This document shows positions 28,047-36,718 of a DNA stretch of 64,000 bases, in pieces (position 1 is the first letter of the stretch; each line of letters begins with the position of its first letter). The DNA lies in contig JABICL010000002.1 in the NCBI GenBank assembly GCA_018652265.1, forward strand, positions 1 through 64,000. Direction: 5' to 3'. Both the position numbers and the translations under genes were made by a program. The stretch comes from Candidatus Peribacteria bacterium. Lineage in GTDB: Bacteria > Patescibacteriota > Gracilibacteria > Peribacterales > Peribacteraceae. The notes under the pieces are model-generated. The model made no database searches, was not told the origin of the DNA, and saw nothing but the letters and a program-made list of their open reading frames with translations.

Positions 28047-29612
28047 CTACTCTACTTTTTTTCTACTCCAAAATATTATCAAAGCTGTAAGAACAATATA
28101 ATAAATCAAAATCCCCCACCAACTTACTTCCACATCCAAAAGTGCATAAGGAACATTCGATAAGCTTTCTGCGACGAAAATAATTATCTGCAACATCCCC
28201 CACCCCAGGAAAGAAACTGCTTGTCCAAGTCCAAAAGAAATAAAACTAAGCACTGTTCCTAGAAATCCAAATAGCATCCCAAGCGGGATAAAGAATGCTA
28301 CTAATACGTTTGCAAGAGGTGCTACCACAGAGAAATGTCCAAATAGAACTACAATCAAAGGAACTGCAGTAAGTTGAGCAGCGATTGTCATTTGCAATGC
28401 TTCACGAAGAGAAAAAGATTTTGGAACAGCTTTTATATAAGGCTCAACCATAGGGCCTATGAATGTAACACCAAGTACCGCGAGGAAAGAAAGCTGAAAT
28501 CCAGCGTCGTACCAGAGATATTTAGGATTCACTGCAATCATAATAAATGCTGTTAGAAGCACAGCTATGAAAGAATGCTTCATTCTCCCTGATTGCAAAG
28601 CAAAAAGCCCAAGTGATCCCATAATTGCAGCTCGAACTACAGAAGGAGATGCTCCTACAAAGATAGTAAAAAATATTATAGAAATTATAGAAGGATAAAA
28701 TCGCCACCTTAGAGGCAAAAAGAAAAGGCATGCAGCTACCACCGACATTACGATTGTTATGTTGTATCCACTGATCGCAATTATGTGAGTAAGGCCTGTT
28801 GTCTGAAAATCTTCTAGCAAGTGTTCTGGAATACCACGTCTGGACCCTGTGAGAAGTCCCGCCATAAATGATGCATGAGGTTCCGGATACAGACGATTTA
28901 TCTGAGATTCGAATTTTTCTTTTAGATCATATAAAAATGCAAATATCTTATTGCCATGACCTTCACTTATAGTTTCTATCTTCGCTCTATACATCACACT
29001 ATAGATATCAAACCTACTTAGGTATCTGTCGTAATGAAAATCTTCTATCTGTCCGGGCAGCTCCAGAACGCCTATTGCTACTACTTCATCTCCATATTTA
29101 TGAACTGGCCATTGGTCGTTATCTGTAACCAGAACTTTTCCGTCTACCTTAAAGCATTTGACTGCCTCTCGACTCGTTGTGCTTTCCTCGAGCGACTGCC
29201 AATGGCAGTCGTCGAGAGGCAGCATAACTCGCTCGAGGAGAGCGCCATTGTTAATTACAATATTATCAACATCAACTGTAAATTTAGTTTTCATAGGACG
29301 TTTATCTGGCTCAGCCAAAATTATTCCATGCAATATAATCTCTTCTTCGCTTACAAAAGCTTCTACCGAGTTGTATCTAATCTCATGAGTCGTTTGTTCT
29401 ATGCGCATAAAAGAAATTACAGATCCAAGAAGTACACATAAAACCAATTTAAAAACATTAGACCTAAATGAAAGCCCTAGTGAAATAATTATAGATACAA
29501 GAAATACAATCCAAACCTCACGTGGATAGCTTGCAAGCTGCATCCAGTGCAAAGCTACAGAAGAAGCTAGGAATGACAGTAAGAAGGTTATTGTTAACCA
29601 AGACTTGGGCAT
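28047..29612 (-). CDS. comEC: ComEC/Rec2 family competence protein
   Basis: LTGSRRGIPEHLLEDFQTTGLTHIIAISGYNITIV; multi-TM. Carries an in-frame Family-1 insertion. Confidence 0.93.
   Translation of the reverse strand: MPKSWLTITFLLSFLASSVALHWMQLASYPREVWIVFLVSIIISLGLSFRSNVFKLVLCVLLGSVISFMRIEQTTHEIRYNSVEAFVSEEEIILHGIILAEPDKRPMKTKFTVDVDNIVINNGALLERVMLPLDDCHWQSLEESTTSREAVKCFKVDGKVLVTDNDQWPVHKYGDEVVAIGVLELPGQIEDFHYDRYLSRFDIYSVMYRAKIETISEGHGNKIFAFLYDLKEKFESQINRLYPEPHASFMAGLLTGSRRGIPEHLLEDFQTTGLTHIIAISGYNITIVMSVVAACLFFLPLRWRFYPSIISIIFFTIFVGASPSVVRAAIMGSLGLFALQSGRMKHSFIAVLLTAFIMIAVNPKYLWYDAGFQLSFLAVLGVTFIGPMVEPYIKAVPKSFSLREALQMTIAAQLTAVPLIVVLFGHFSVVAPLANVLVAFFIPLGMLFGFLGTVLSFISFGLGQAVSFLGWGMLQIIIFVAESLSNVPYALLDVEVSWWGILIYYIVLTALIIFWSRKKVE
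29165..29243. repeat. Family-1 palindromic element (short form) inside comEC
   Basis: cctctcgactcgttgtgctttcctcgagcGACTGCCaatGGCAGTCgtcgagaggcagcataactcgctcgagga. Confidence 0.88.
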
Positions 29613-29656
29613 TTAGGGCTTTAGGGGTTTTGGAGTTAGGGGCTTAGGTGTTTTTG
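29607..29656. repeat. Short-period degenerate repeat, left arm (IVP locus 2)
   Basis: gggcatttagggctttaggggttttggagttaggggcttaggtg. Confidence 0.7.
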
Positions 29657-30032
29657 AATTTGCACTTGTATTCATTTTTGCAATTAAACCATTAATAAGT
29701 TTATAAACTTCAGTACAATCTTTATTAATGTCATTAAATGAATTTTCACTTATGTATTCAACATCTTTGCAATAAATTAAATGGGACATAACTTCAACAA
29801 GTTCACCTCTTGCAATAACATATTTGGCTCTTTTATCTGGATATTTATAACGAGCAAAACCTTCAGCTATATTTGCTGAAATCGATGTGGATGCTCTTCT
29901 TAATTGCGAAACCATTTCATATCTTTCATCATCTGGAAGAGATTTTGTTAATTTAAATATTTTTATAGAAAGATCATGCGATTTCTGCCATGCATCTAAT
30001 TTTCTAAAATCTACAATTGTCATAAACCTCAT
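29613..30032 (-). CDS. four helix bundle protein (S23/IVP family)
   Basis: VDFRKLDAWQKSHDLSIKIFKLTKSLPDDERYEMVSQLRRASTSISANIAEGFARYKYPDKRAKYVIARGELVEVMSHLIYCKDVEYI; C-terminal tail PKPLTPKPLKP is encoded by the repeat. Confidence 0.9.
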   Translation of the reverse strand: MRFMTIVDFRKLDAWQKSHDLSIKIFKLTKSLPDDERYEMVSQLRRASTSISANIAEGFARYKYPDKRAKYVIARGELVEVMSHLIYCKDVEYISENSFNDINKDCTEVYKLINGLIAKMNTSANSKTPKPLTPKPLKP

Positions 30033-30039
30033 TATATCA

Positions 30040-30077
30040 TCCCTAAATCCTAAAGCCTTAAATGCCCTAAAGCCCTC
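30040..30077. repeat. Short-period degenerate repeat, right arm (IVP locus 2)
   Basis: ccctaaatcctaaagccttaaatgccctaaagccctcc, inverse of the left arm. Confidence 0.7.
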
Positions 30078-30086
30078 CCAAATGAG

Positions 30087-31373
30087 CTAAATTCCCAAAT
30101 TATCACCTAGTATCTCCCTAACCTCATCCAATACTCCAGGAGTTATACAATCCATAATCTCCTCTTTAGGAACAACTTTTGCATCTTTGCTATTTCTACT
30201 CTTATATTCAACTCCACCTGCTTTTATAGATTTGGCACTAACAACAATTCTGTGTGGAACACCTATTAGATCTGCATCTGCGAGCTTTTCTCCTGCAGAG
30301 GCATCACGATCATCAAGTAATGTTTCTATACCCATATCCCACAATTCATCGTAAACATCTTCTGCCATTTCTACCACTTCTTCACTATCACCAATAGTAA
30401 CGATGTGAGCATTAAATGGTGCTACAGACTCTGGCCAAACAATTCCCTTATCATCATGTGAAGCTTCGGCAATAGCAGCTATTACTCTGGAAATTCCAAT
30501 TCCGAAACATCCCATATGAAGTGGTTTTGATTTTCCATCTTCATCATTGAAATTTGCTCCCATACTTTCGGCGTAACACGTACCCAGCTGGAAAACATGA
30601 CCAAGTTCTATGGCCTTCTTTTCTTTTAATGCCTTCTTACACTTAGGACATTTATTGTCATTTTCTCCTGCTTCTGCATTTATTCCTTCGTTACATTCTT
30701 CACACACAAATACAGTGTCTTCTCCCACATCAGATACCACCATAAACTCTTCTGAATTCGATCCGCCCATAGTTCCGCTATCTGCGCGCACAACAATAAT
30801 ATCTAAACCAATACGATCAAATATATCGTGATATGCCTCACTCATAAGCTCAAAACTCTGACTCATTCCTTCTTCGTCTTTATCGAAACTGTATGCATCC
30901 TGCATAAGAAACTCACGCGTACGAAGAAGTCCTCCGGAAACTCTAAGCTCATCTCTGTACTTCCACTGATTCTGATTTACTATCACTGGAAGATCTCTGT
31001 AACTTTCTATGAAAGTTCTAGCAAGATCAGTAACAGTTTCTTCATGAGTAGGAGCAAGTAAATACTCCCCACCATGTGCTGCATCGAAAGTCGCAAGAAT
31101 ATCATCCATCTTTTCTCGTCTTCCTGTTTCTTTCCATAAACTTACAGGATGTACGAATGGCATAACCATATGTTGTACACCGCGCCTAGCAAGTTCATCA
31201 CGAATAATCGCATCTACCTTCCAGAGCACATAAAATCCAAGTGGCAAATATGAATATATGCCCGCAGCCGTCTGATGCACGAATCCACCCTGTACAAGTA
31301 GCTTATGGCTCGCAATTTGCGCATCCTTTGGTGGTTCTTTTCTGGTTTTTCCGAAGAGTTGTGAATAACGCAT
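30087..31373 (-). CDS. proS: prolyl-tRNA synthetase, short form
   Basis: Class II motifs: LLAPTHEETVTDLARTFIESYRDLPVIVNQNQWKYRDELR, GLLRTREFLMQDAYSF, MGCFGIGISRVIAAIAE. Confidence 0.95.
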   Translation of the reverse strand: MRYSQLFGKTRKEPPKDAQIASHKLLVQGGFVHQTAAGIYSYLPLGFYVLWKVDAIIRDELARRGVQHMVMPFVHPVSLWKETGRREKMDDILATFDAAHGGEYLLAPTHEETVTDLARTFIESYRDLPVIVNQNQWKYRDELRVSGGLLRTREFLMQDAYSFDKDEEGMSQSFELMSEAYHDIFDRIGLDIIVVRADSGTMGGSNSEEFMVVSDVGEDTVFVCEECNEGINAEAGENDNKCPKCKKALKEKKAIELGHVFQLGTCYAESMGANFNDEDGKSKPLHMGCFGIGISRVIAAIAEASHDDKGIVWPESVAPFNAHIVTIGDSEEVVEMAEDVYDELWDMGIETLLDDRDASAGEKLADADLIGVPHRIVVSAKSIKAGGVEYKSRNSKDAKVVPKEEIMDCITPGVLDEVREILGDNLGI

Positions 31374-31435
31374 GAGGAAATACTACATGTTCGGTGATAC
31401 GTATGCCATATTTTGTAGCACGTAAAACATAAAAC

Positions 31436-31557
31436 ACTCCCCGCTCGCGTGCTTAAGGCGGTATATGCGACGAAATCAACGTAACCCATCACCGTTTATT
31501 ACTTATCAGAGGTCTCGGATTGATTTCTTACGCAAAATACCGCCTGCACGCTTGCTG
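31436..31557. repeat. Family-2 element, arm type 1 + core B (inverted)
   Basis: cgctcgcgtgcttaaggcggtatatgcgacgaaatcaacgtaacccatcaccgtttattacttatcagaggtctcggattgatttcttacgcaaaataccgcctgcacgcttgct. Confidence 0.85.
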
Positions 31558-31619
31558 CTTATTTTCTTATTATGCTCAATAACACATAATAATTGCTTTG
31601 AAATCCTGCTAGAATCCCG

Positions 31620-32183
31620 ATGATGGTAAAAATCCCTGCCAAACTAGAAGAAAGGCTAAAGAAGCTATTTTTTCTTGCCAGAGAGCGTGATCAATTCGTA
31701 AAAGAGGCTGTAGAAAAGGCCTTAGATGATGTCGAGGAACACGGGATACAGGAACATAGCGTGGAATCAATTGGAGGATCTCTCCATTTATTCTGTGACG
31801 GAGGATCTCGAGGCAATCCTGGAGATTCTGCAATAGGATTATTGATCAAGAATCCAGATTCAGGAGAAGTTCTAAAAGAATATTGCGAAGAAATAGGAAC
31901 GGCTACAAATAATGAAGCAGAATACAGGGCTCTTATTTCTGGCTTAGAGCATGCAATTAATTTTCAGCCAAATCATCTGACTTGTTACCTAGATTCTGAA
32001 TTGGTGGTTAAACAGGTTACAGGAGAATACAAAGTAAAAATGCCTACCCTTCAACCGCTTGTAGAAGAAGTACTTGAACTTGCCGCTCAATTCAATGATA
32101 TTCGTTTTTGTCACATACCTAGAGAAAAAAACAAAGAAGCAGACGCATTGGTAAACCAGGCTCTAGATAGAAATACTTATTGA
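31620..32183 (+). CDS. ribonuclease HI family protein with N-terminal extension
   Basis: LHLFCDGGSRGNPGDSAIGLLI, TNNEAEYRALISGLEHA, YLDSELVVKQVTGEYKVK, HIPREKNKEADALVNQALD. Confidence 0.9.
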   Translation: MMVKIPAKLEERLKKLFFLARERDQFVKEAVEKALDDVEEHGIQEHSVESIGGSLHLFCDGGSRGNPGDSAIGLLIKNPDSGEVLKEYCEEIGTATNNEAEYRALISGLEHAINFQPNHLTCYLDSELVVKQVTGEYKVKMPTLQPLVEEVLELAAQFNDIRFCHIPREKNKEADALVNQALDRNTY

Positions 32184-32184
32184 T

Positions 32185-33393
32185 ATGAAAAAGTTTTGTA
32201 ATTTAATATTTGGGATCTTTATTTTTCTGACTCCAGTTTGTACATTCGCATATCCAAACAAAATTACTTTTCAACACGATTATCTAAACTTCGAAATAGA
32301 ACCGCAGAAAAGCTGGCTCGAGTACAAAGATGTTTATATTTTCGACGAATCAGAAGTAATACTTCTTACAGAAGAAATCCCAAAAGGTGTAAAACTAGAA
32401 AAAAGAATTTCCTGGAACAAAGAAGAGATCAAAAAAACACTCGATGCCGTCATAGGCTCAAAAATAAATAGAGACTCAGGAAAAGTAACTATAAATGAAT
32501 CTGATTCTGGCGAAATAGAATTTGAAGGAGTAGGACTAACTGGAAGAAGCTTGAATAGCGAACTCGCTTCTGAAATGACAATTGAAGCACTAGAAAATAA
32601 TGTATCCCTAGTACAACTGCCAGTGGAAAAATCAAACCCTAGGGTGGCAGTAAGAAGCTTAGAGCTTAGAAAATCTGGAATAAGAGAGCTAGTCGCTATA
32701 GGAGAATCTGATTATTATGGATCTCCACTAAATAGAAGACACAACATCAGAAAAGGCCTAGAAAAATTTAATGGGGAAATAATAAATAGAAAAGAAGAAT
32801 TTTCTTTCAATAAAATTTTAGGACCAGTAAATGATAAGACGGGATTTCTAAAAGAACTCACAATAATGGGTGCACGAACTCTCCCTGCATTCGGAGGCGG
32901 GCTCTGTCAGGTAAGCACAACTGCATTCCGTGGTGCTTGGATCGCTGGATTCCCTATCTCCAAAAGAAGAAATCACAGTTACGCAGTTAGGTATTACTTC
33001 CCTATAGGAACAGATGCCACAATATTTCCACCATGGACTGATTTAAAATTTATAAATGACACAAGTGGAGATATTCTTATCCAAACGCATTACGAGGATA
33101 GCAAGGCCTACTTTATCTATTACGGAACTAAGCCTAAAAAAAGAAATACTGAACTTATAGGGCCATTCGTATGGGATATAAAAAAACCACCACCATCTAG
33201 AACAGATATGACTACGGAAATACCTCCAGGAGAAACTCGGATCGTAAGCAGAAAGGTTCCTGGAATGAAATCTATTTGGTATAGATTCGTAAAAAGTTCT
33301 GATGAAGAAATATTGAAAGAAGAATTCTACTCAGACTACGAAGCTAGACCAGAAGTAGAAGAGATAGGTATAGATCCATATCTAGAAAATTAA
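32185..33393 (+). CDS. VanW family protein (second copy)
   Basis: FNGEIINRKEEFSFNKILGPV..., PAFGGGLCQVSTTAFRGAWIAGFPISKRRNHSYAVRYY. Confidence 0.82.
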   Translation: MKKFCNLIFGIFIFLTPVCTFAYPNKITFQHDYLNFEIEPQKSWLEYKDVYIFDESEVILLTEEIPKGVKLEKRISWNKEEIKKTLDAVIGSKINRDSGKVTINESDSGEIEFEGVGLTGRSLNSELASEMTIEALENNVSLVQLPVEKSNPRVAVRSLELRKSGIRELVAIGESDYYGSPLNRRHNIRKGLEKFNGEIINRKEEFSFNKILGPVNDKTGFLKELTIMGARTLPAFGGGLCQVSTTAFRGAWIAGFPISKRRNHSYAVRYYFPIGTDATIFPPWTDLKFINDTSGDILIQTHYEDSKAYFIYYGTKPKKRNTELIGPFVWDIKKPPPSRTDMTTEIPPGETRIVSRKVPGMKSIWYRFVKSSDEEILKEEFYSDYEARPEVEEIGIDPYLEN

Positions 33394-34019
33394 CATGATA
33401 CGGATTCTGATTTAAGAGGATAATTTAATTCATCTTTTAGAATCTCATTACAAACCATAGATAATTTTACCAAATCACTATCAGAAATTTGATTCTCTAT
33501 GCTTTGCTCAAATGAGCCTACAAAAGATAAATATGATTTCAGAGAATCTGACATTGATTCATCTTCCCGAAAAGAAGGTAGAAGTCCTAATTCTCTAAAA
33601 AGCATCATTTGCAAAGTAGGAAATAATTTTTCATTCTCAGACTCATTACAAATACTTAAATATGCTTTTAATATGGCAAAAATATTTTCACTTGGCTCTG
33701 ATTCATGAATCAATCTAAAAATTAACTCACATCCACGACTTGCAGATTGAAATTTAGAAATATCCTTTCTAATATTCTCAAAAGATTCGAGGCATTTTGC
33801 AGACCTTAAATAAAATCCGGATGAATGCTCTGCTAAATCCACATTAAGATATTGAAAAGTCTGCAAAGAACTGCCCATCTTACTTGTCGTTTTCCTTACG
33901 CCTTTTGCACATACATTTATACGTCCATACAATGGAGTCAGAAAAATACAGTAACGATCGCTATCTCCAATATCGTATGTTTTAAGAACGACTGCCTCAG
34001 AAGTGCTTACTCTACCCAT
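33390..34019 (-). CDS. recO: DNA repair protein RecO
   Basis: VSTSEAVVLKTYDIGDSDRYCIFLTPLYGRINVCAKGVRKTTSKMGSSLQTF. Confidence 0.88.
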   Translation of the reverse strand: MGRVSTSEAVVLKTYDIGDSDRYCIFLTPLYGRINVCAKGVRKTTSKMGSSLQTFQYLNVDLAEHSSGFYLRSAKCLESFENIRKDISKFQSASRGCELIFRLIHESEPSENIFAILKAYLSICNESENEKLFPTLQMMLFRELGLLPSFREDESMSDSLKSYLSFVGSFEQSIENQISDSDLVKLSMVCNEILKDELNYPLKSESVSC

Positions 34020-34116
34020 GCGGTTTCGCGTTAAAAAAATATTTTTTCATTTTTATAATATTACTAAAACCGTTAATACACATTAGTTGGATTATAAATG
34101 CAAGTAGGCATCACAA

Positions 34117-34941
34117 CTAAACAATATAGCTGAAACTAACTCCTGTCACAGCAAATGCAAATATCATAATCACAGCAACTTCTGCCATAAATGGCTTCCA
34201 TATAAGCCAGGAAGAAGCTCCAAGTAGCTTAAAAGTCTTGATTTGACGCTCCATAGACTTCAGCCTCATTCTCACGAACTGAAACATAACCATAAAGATC
34301 ATAAGAATAGATATAACAGCAAATGTAGAAAATAACACATTATAAAACTGATGTGATTTTATTCTCGCAAGAGTTTCCTCCCATTGCTTAGGAATTTCTA
34401 AAATATACTGTGGATGAAAAATTGATCCAAGTTCAGAAGATTTCAGAAATCCCAAAAATGCAGGCGCTGCATCTTTTGAACTTAAAGTTACATCTATTCT
34501 ATCTGCAAAAGGATTACCTGAATTAAGCATAACATCCATGCTTTCCACATCTACTTCACCCACCATAGCAAGCTGTCTTTCGCTTGTTAGATAATTAATG
34601 TTTTCTACATGAGGCAAAGTAGTGAGTGCTTGTAAAAATGTTTGCACCTGTGAAGAAGTCGCACTGTTGCTTAGAAATAGCTGTATAGGTTTTTTCTCTA
34701 CTTCTAATATCGCATTACTTTCATGCATTGCAGAACTCACACATAGTGAAAACACTAGAGAAATTCCACTTACAAAAATCGTTGTAAGAATTAGATCGCT
34801 ATACCTGACTCCACAAAATAATCTTCTCTTATATCCACTTGCCGCTAAAAACTTACTAACACCATCCAAAGAAATTGGCTCTTCTTCCTTAACGGAATTT
34901 ATTACAGGCTTTTCTGTGCTTTTCAAAGCTTGAACAGGCAT
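34117..34941 (-). CDS. FtsX-like permease protein
   Basis: N-terminal TM, extracellular domain, three C-terminal TMs; QIKTFKLLGASSWLIWKPFMAE. No FtsE in the window. Confidence 0.7.
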   Translation of the reverse strand: MPVQALKSTEKPVINSVKEEEPISLDGVSKFLAASGYKRRLFCGVRYSDLILTTIFVSGISLVFSLCVSSAMHESNAILEVEKKPIQLFLSNSATSSQVQTFLQALTTLPHVENINYLTSERQLAMVGEVDVESMDVMLNSGNPFADRIDVTLSSKDAAPAFLGFLKSSELGSIFHPQYILEIPKQWEETLARIKSHQFYNVLFSTFAVISILMIFMVMFQFVRMRLKSMERQIKTFKLLGASSWLIWKPFMAEVAVIMIFAFAVTGVSFSYIV

Positions 34942-34980
34942 CTCATAGATTCTACCAAACTAGTACGTAATACCAAAGTT

Positions 34981-35610
34981 TTATGCGGTCTTGCGAGCCT
35001 TCATCTTCTTTATCATTTTAATGCACTCACGAGCCTTCTCGTTTTCTATGTCTAGATCCAAAACTGCACTGAAAATGGAAATTGCTTTCTGTAAATCACC
35101 AGAATGCATGTAACAAACACCTAAATCACATAATGTAAGCACATTTTCTGAATCCAAATTCAAAGATCTTTCCAAGGTAACTATTCCCCTAACCTTCTCA
35201 TCTTGATTGAAAAGTGACCATCCAAGGCATCTAAGAATTTCTGGATTGTTTGGCTTTATACTGTTTGCTGTTTTTAATCTTTCTGCAGCAAGTTTCCAAT
35301 CCCCTTTTAGAGAAGAATAAAATCCCAGAACATAATGTCCCATATAACTTTCTTTATCGAGCGCAACCGCTTGTTTTGCAGCAGTCACAGCTCTTTCGTA
35401 TCTCTCTAAGCTCAATTCATTGTCTGCAATCTCCTCCAATGCTGCTACATTCCCAGGATCATCGGAAAGAAGATTTTCAAGCAATGAAATAGACTCCTCG
35501 TGTTTACAGTTTAACTTCAATCTTTCGGCTTCTTCGAGCAATTCAACTGTTTGATCATTGTATGAGGTAGCCATCACGAATAATGCTACTAGAGAAATTT
35601 CTTTAAGCAA
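34981..35610 (-). CDS. TPR repeat protein
   Basis: Several TPR-like helices (ALEEIADNELSLERYERAVTAAKQAVALDKESYMGHYVLGFYSSLKGDWKLAAERLKTANSIKPNN). Confidence 0.8.
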   Translation of the reverse strand: MLKEISLVALFVMATSYNDQTVELLEEAERLKLNCKHEESISLLENLLSDDPGNVAALEEIADNELSLERYERAVTAAKQAVALDKESYMGHYVLGFYSSLKGDWKLAAERLKTANSIKPNNPEILRCLGWSLFNQDEKVRGIVTLERSLNLDSENVLTLCDLGVCYMHSGDLQKAISIFSAVLDLDIENEKARECIKMIKKMKARKTA

Positions 35611-35646
35611 GAAAAGTCTTAACTAAATAAAAAACAGCAAAAAAAC

Positions 35647-35691
35647 AGCAAGCGTGCAGGTGGTCACCACCTTAAGCACGCGAGCGGAGTG
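35647..35691. repeat. Family-2 element lacking the core (arms fused)
   Basis: agcaagcgtgcAGGTGGTcACCACCTtaagcacgcgagcggagtg. Confidence 0.8.
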
Positions 35692-35711
35692 CTATACAAA
35701 CAACATCAGTG

Positions 35712-36536
35712 CTATCCAAGAATTTGTACAGTTTCTTTGTAACCCTCCGGAGTACCCACATCGAATCTTTTCCCTTCGAACACGTGACCATAAATTGGCG
35801 TTTTGCCTAGTTCACTTATAAGTGCATCTACTAGACGAATTTCTCCACCATGACCTGCGCCAACATCTGGCAAAACATCGAATATAGATTTTGGAAGTAT
35901 AAATTTGCCAACTATTGCCAAAGTACTAGGAGCTTCCTCCGGTGTTGGCTTTTCTACTAGGCTCGTTATTTCCTTTAGCCTGCCTTGTGACTGCTTCACT
36001 TCCACTATTCCGTATCTGGACACATCTTCTTTCGGTACATCTTGTAAAGACATCATGACTTTGCGGACCGCGGTCCGCGGTCCGCGGTCCGCCTGTACCA
36101 TCTGCTGCAATCCATTGCCGGCATCAGAAACTATAAGATCATCCCCAAAAAGCACGGCAACATTTTCCGAATCTACCCAATCCGCAGCTTGTAATATTGC
36201 ATGCCCATCACCCAACTGCTCTTCTTGATATACAACATGAAAATTTACTTCGTTATATCTTTTCAAATCAGAAAGTAAATCTTTCTTTCCTCTTCTTTCT
36301 AGCTCTTCCTCAAGTTCATTATCTTCATAAAAGAACTGTGGGATTGACTCTTTTCCCCTACTTATAACAAAGCAAATATCTTTTATTCCAACAGAAAGAC
36401 ATTCATCTACAAGAAGTGCAATAACTGGCTTATTGCCTACGGGTAACAATTCTTTTGGCACAGATTTGGTCCAAGGTAAGAATCTGGTACCGAGTCCGGC
36501 TACGGGGAGGATTGCTTGGGTTAATTTCACACACAC
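35712..36536 (-). CDS. galU: UTP-glucose-1-phosphate uridylyltransferase
   Basis: QAILPVAGLGTRFLPWTKSVPKELLPVGNKPVI; VPKEDVSRYGIVEV; contains an in-frame tandem palindromic heptamer. Confidence 0.94.
   Translation of the reverse strand: MCVKLTQAILPVAGLGTRFLPWTKSVPKELLPVGNKPVIALLVDECLSVGIKDICFVISRGKESIPQFFYEDNELEEELERRGKKDLLSDLKRYNEVNFHVVYQEEQLGDGHAILQAADWVDSENVAVLFGDDLIVSDAGNGLQQMVQADRGPRTAVRKVMMSLQDVPKEDVSRYGIVEVKQSQGRLKEITSLVEKPTPEEAPSTLAIVGKFILPKSIFDVLPDVGAGHGGEIRLVDALISELGKTPIYGHVFEGKRFDVGTPEGYKETVQILG
36063..36092. repeat. Tandem GCGGWCC heptamer, self-palindromic, inside galU
   Basis: GCGGACCGCGGTCCGCGGTCCGCGGTCCGC. Confidence 0.85.
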
Positions 36537-36564
36537 ATTCTAGCAGAATTAGAAATAGTAAAAG

Positions 36565-36672
36565 CAGCGAGCGTGCAGGTTATTTTTACTAAGAAATCAT
36601 TCTTGGGTGCCAATATATGATCAATCCCATGTTGATTTCGTCGCATATACCGCCTTAAGCACGCGAGCGGGG
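36565..36672. repeat. Family-2 element, arm type 2 + core A
   Basis: agcgagcgtgcaggttatttttactaagaaatcattcttgggtgccaatatatgatcaatcccatgttgatttcgtcgcatataccgccttaagcacgcgagcgg. Confidence 0.85.
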
Positions 36673-36718
36673 TAAACACTAAAAACTGCCATGAAACACG
36701 GATTTCTGCTATAATAAT

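Noticed and set aside
34117-34941. Calling an FtsEX divisome pair
   Set aside because: Only an FtsX-like permease is present; no FtsE ATPase is adjacent, so the gene symbol was withheld.
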